64,000 nucleotides of DNA from Phlebiopsis flavidoalba (Eukaryota > Basidiomycota > Agaricomycetes > Polyporales > Phanerochaetaceae): the NCBI GenBank assembly GCA_035772785.1, contig JAOCPU010000013.1, positions 377,001 to 441,000 on the forward strand, read 5' to 3'. The notes under the pieces are model-generated. The model worked only from the letters and a program-made list of their open reading frames with translations. It was not told the origin of the DNA and ran no database searches. The translations under genes were made by a program, and so were the position numbers. Shown in pieces: positions 61,353 through 64,000 of this stretch. The stretch's first letter is position 1. Each line of letters begins with the position of its first letter.

Positions 61353-63324
61353 ATGCAGCACGGCATGCGGATGCATGAAAACAATTACACCAACCAGAGA
61401 GACATTGAAAGAAGGTTAGTATGGAAAGTAGACAAGCGAATGTCGATACTCATCGTCATATACATCTTGAACTATGTGCGTATTCCTACAATATGCTTCT
61501 TGCTCATCCGTCATTCATAACTCGCGAGGGGTACACAAGATAGACCGTAACAATGTTGGGTCCGTATCTGCCCAGGATTCCCCTCCTAACAAGACACACT
61601 CATCTGACGCTAATACAATCTCGGTGTAGTGCAGCGCGTTACGTGGCTTTGAAGAAGACCTGGGTCTCAAAGGACAGCAATTCGCGACTGTCCTGTCTGT
61701 CTTGTACGTTAGCTACCATTTCGATGCAAATACCCTCGTAAGTCGTGCTACATTCCCATGACATACAACTTGAGTGCATCCAGTACTAAACTACCTCAGG
61801 AATATGCTCCTCGATTACTTTCGGCAAACCATCCTTAGGTACCTCTCATCATGCATGATAATGTGGGGACTCATATCTATCATGACAGGTAGATTAGGCT
61901 CTTGACATTCTTCGACCAATCTCACCATGTTCCGTAGGCTTTGCGAACAAGTTTTGGTATCTCACGTTTTACCCCAAACCATTCTCACGGTGACGTCAGA
62001 GCTTGGTCGACGTCCTCCCTCACGCGCGTCTCTTGGGCGTCGTAGAGGCATCATCTTTCTTCCCAGGCGCGCTCTTTCTGATCAGTAAATGGTGTGCATA
62101 CATTTTTTTTTTTTAAACACAGTGACTCGGCTCCCGCACGGCCTCTTATTATATTGCGGAAACATCATCAGCAACGCGTTCGTGGCTCTCATTGTCTTGC
62201 TTCTGCTGCCAGTTCTCTGATTCGCATGGAGGGGCGTGCTCGGCCGCGCTGCTTGGCGATGCTCTTCTATCTCGAGGGTTCTTTGACCGTCTTGCTCGCC
62301 ATATGCTCCATATATGTTCATACCAGACTTCCCCGAAACCACGAAGAGTGGTGGCTTACAGAGGAAGAGGATACAGCTTGCTATTCGGAGGATGAAGGAA
62401 GAGACGCGGGGGGTGAGTGGCGAAACCCACGAACAGGCAGAAGGCGGGAAATACTACACTAAAGGATTCTGGTTGGCTATTTCTGACTCCCAACGTCCTG
62501 GAATTCTCAACCTCGCTATGTTCTTTCAGACCGTGGCCAACGGATTTACGGGACTGGTTTCCTACTATAGGTTGATCCACGCTGGGGTACAATCGCACAA
62601 TGACCTGCTTCTTATGTGCGCCTCCGTACATATTGCAGCATTTGAAGCACTTTTACGTCTCTCGGTGCTGTCGGAAGAGCCCTTCGCGGCACAGTATAAA
62701 TGGGCATTAATCAGGGTTTGCAGACACTCTGATAGTAGTGTGGTCGAGCGTTTTTATCATCGAGCGTCTGTCGCTCCCTTTGGTTATTGGCGTAATCGGA
62801 TTTGTTATAGCAGGGATGTACCACGACAGTGTGAGAGCATATGGGTGTGGCGGTACTTTTCTCTGTAGCGTTTTTGGAACATGGCTCCCGTATCGTCTAC
62901 AGAAGTCCTCTGACGATGTCCAGACAGGTTTCCTTCTTACCCATAACCGTAGCGGGCTTCTCGGTTTTCTCTAACGGCTTGGCATGGCATTACGTTCCCC
63001 AGCCCTCCCGCAAAGCGAGCAGTTGCGCTCGCGTTGATCAACTCCGTTTCACAGTTCGGTAACATAGCCGGCGCGTGAGTCCTTCATATTCAATTGTATT
63101 GATTCCTTCTCAGGCTGACTTCTACCTACCTGCTCAGTTATGTCTGGCAGCCTGTGTGGGCTCCTACATACAAGAACTCGCTTATGCTATGTGTCATTAC
63201 TTCATGCTGTTCCATCTTCTTCTGTTCAGTCCTGAGGAGACGCCTAAACTCGATGAATTTGGAGCTGCAGAGAGTTGAACGGGAGCGGAATCAGGCACGA
63301 CCCGGATTCAGATATTTGATATGA
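61353..63324 (+). CDS. MFS transporter, Dal5-like (copy D), frame-interrupted
   Basis: Plus-strand paralogue of copies A-C. It starts MQHGMRMHENNYTNQRDIE at 61353 and continues RRLVWKVDKRMSILIVIYIL. Then come ALRGFEEDLGLKGQQFATVL-like residues (about 61650), NMLLDYFRQTI (about 61803), MIMWGLISIMTG and FPGALFLI (about 62065-62085). LFYLEGSLTVLLAICSIYV (about 62262) follows, then the cytosolic loop KEETRGVSGETHEQAEGG. Further on come FWLAISD (about 62470), LAMFFQTVANGFTGLVSYYR, GVIGFVIAGMYHDS (about 62785) and AKRAVALAL-like residues (about 63015). The stop at 63276-63278 is an artefact of one break; the family C-terminus RERNQARPGFRYLI ends at 63322-63324. The N-terminus could begin upstream at ATG 61247. 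Solute unknown. Confidence 0.83.
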
Positions 63325-64000
63325 ATGCTTCGCGATGTAATTGCGATTGCATGTGTTGCCAATAGTAGAGATCAGTGTCACGGTGTTTCAAACTACTACT
63401 AGTACGCACGAATTAGTATCTATCATGAATAAAGCAAACAGACTCACGAATTTCCTCATACGGGTAGAAGCATCCAGGTAGCTCTTCCACTTTTCGTCAG
63501 TTGCAAGGGTACCATCGGTCGGTCTGTGGTCAGGACTTTTATCGTGCGCATGCGTAATACACGTTTTTGCGGATGGCGTCTAACGGTCTCAGTGGGCGAC
63601 TGTAATGGCCTCTTGTTTCTTGGACTCACACTCTAACCGTCTTTGACGCTAACGGCCATAGCTATTTCCCCCAGTCACTCACATCATTGACGATCCCTCT
63701 AATTACCGTACTTTACCTATCGCCGTTCCTCGTGCTACGCGGTGGTTATTTTGCGTGTACTCACTCATGAGAATGTGCTGATCATTACGCATTTTTACGG
63801 ATACATTCTCACGTAAGGTTCGGGCCGAAATCGTAACAATATTGCACGCAGACATGGAAGTGGCTGGACAGAGCAATTCGCACCTAACTCCACCGACTCT
63901 CATGTGACCCGAACGATTGGCTGTAAATCATGCAGTCAACGACATGATAAAGAGAGCGGATGCGCTTGGCTATGCACGCTTCCTCATGTGGCAAAGAAAG
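63325..64000. other. No recognisable gene to the window end
   Basis: Short frames only (for example minus 63703-63903) with no motif. No tRNA or repeat is seen. Confidence 0.45.

Overview
The window looks like nuclear DNA of a basidiomycete fungus, most likely an agaricomycete. Nearly every recognisable gene is cut by several introns of about 45-65 nt with GTRNGT-type donors and YAG acceptors. The gene set is typical of that group: Hsp31/DJ-1, an HSPA12-type Hsp70-like ATPase, Rheb, a GH2 beta-mannosidase, Dal5-type MFS transporters, Grr1 and a signal-bearing flavin monooxygenase. There is no bacterial, viral or organellar signature.

Layout. 1.9-2.9 kb: DJ-1/Hsp31 (+). 2.9-8.1 kb: no assignable gene. 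8.1-10.4 kb: DEAD-box helicase DBP8 (-). 10.4-14.1 kb: coding-like but unassigned. 14.1-15.5 kb: SUA5 (-). 15.7-16.4 kb: an inverted-repeat element built from 10-bp-phased motifs. 16.6-18.1 kb: the divergent spliceosomal pair U1-C (-) and LSM3 (+). 18.5-20.8 kb: flavin monooxygenase (-). 21.4-22.4 kb: unassigned (-). 22.4-25.4 kb: GRR1 (+). 25.8-26.6 kb: NAA10 (+). 26.8-28.3 kb: alpha/beta hydrolase (-). 28.6-29.3 kb: CCDC97-like (+). 29.6-31.1 kb: aldo/keto reductase (+). 32.5-33.5 kb: 14-3-3 (+). 34.1-35.8 kb: coiled-coil protein (-). 36.1-38.7 kb: Hsp70-like (+). 38.7-43.4 kb: two MFS genes in tandem (-). 43.4-48.6 kb: no firm gene, with G20 and G18 tracts. 48.7-49.7 kb: RHEB (+). 50.4-54.1 kb: beta-mannosidase (-). 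54.5-56.2 kb: third MFS gene (-). 57.3-59.1 kb: AlaX-type tRNA editing protein (+). 60.8 kb: tRNA-Thr(AGT). 61.4-63.3 kb: fourth MFS gene (+).

Functionally most of this is housekeeping. RNA processing and translation: DBP8, U1-C, LSM3, SUA5, AlaX, tRNA-Thr. Signalling and protein turnover: RHEB, 14-3-3, GRR1, NAA10. Detoxification and redox: DJ-1/Hsp31, AKR, FMO. Carbon and solute acquisition: beta-mannosidase and four MFS paralogues.

A property of the whole window controls the annotation. Nearly every conserved gene is broken by 1-4 nt insertions or deletions, often in homopolymers or short tandem duplications, while the protein between the breaks stays highly conserved. No such gene can be read as one spliced frame. 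Unpolished long-read sequence is the simplest explanation; real decay of so many essential genes is less likely. I give each gene as the span from its inferred start to its inferred stop across these breaks. Exact splice sites and ends are approximate unless stated.
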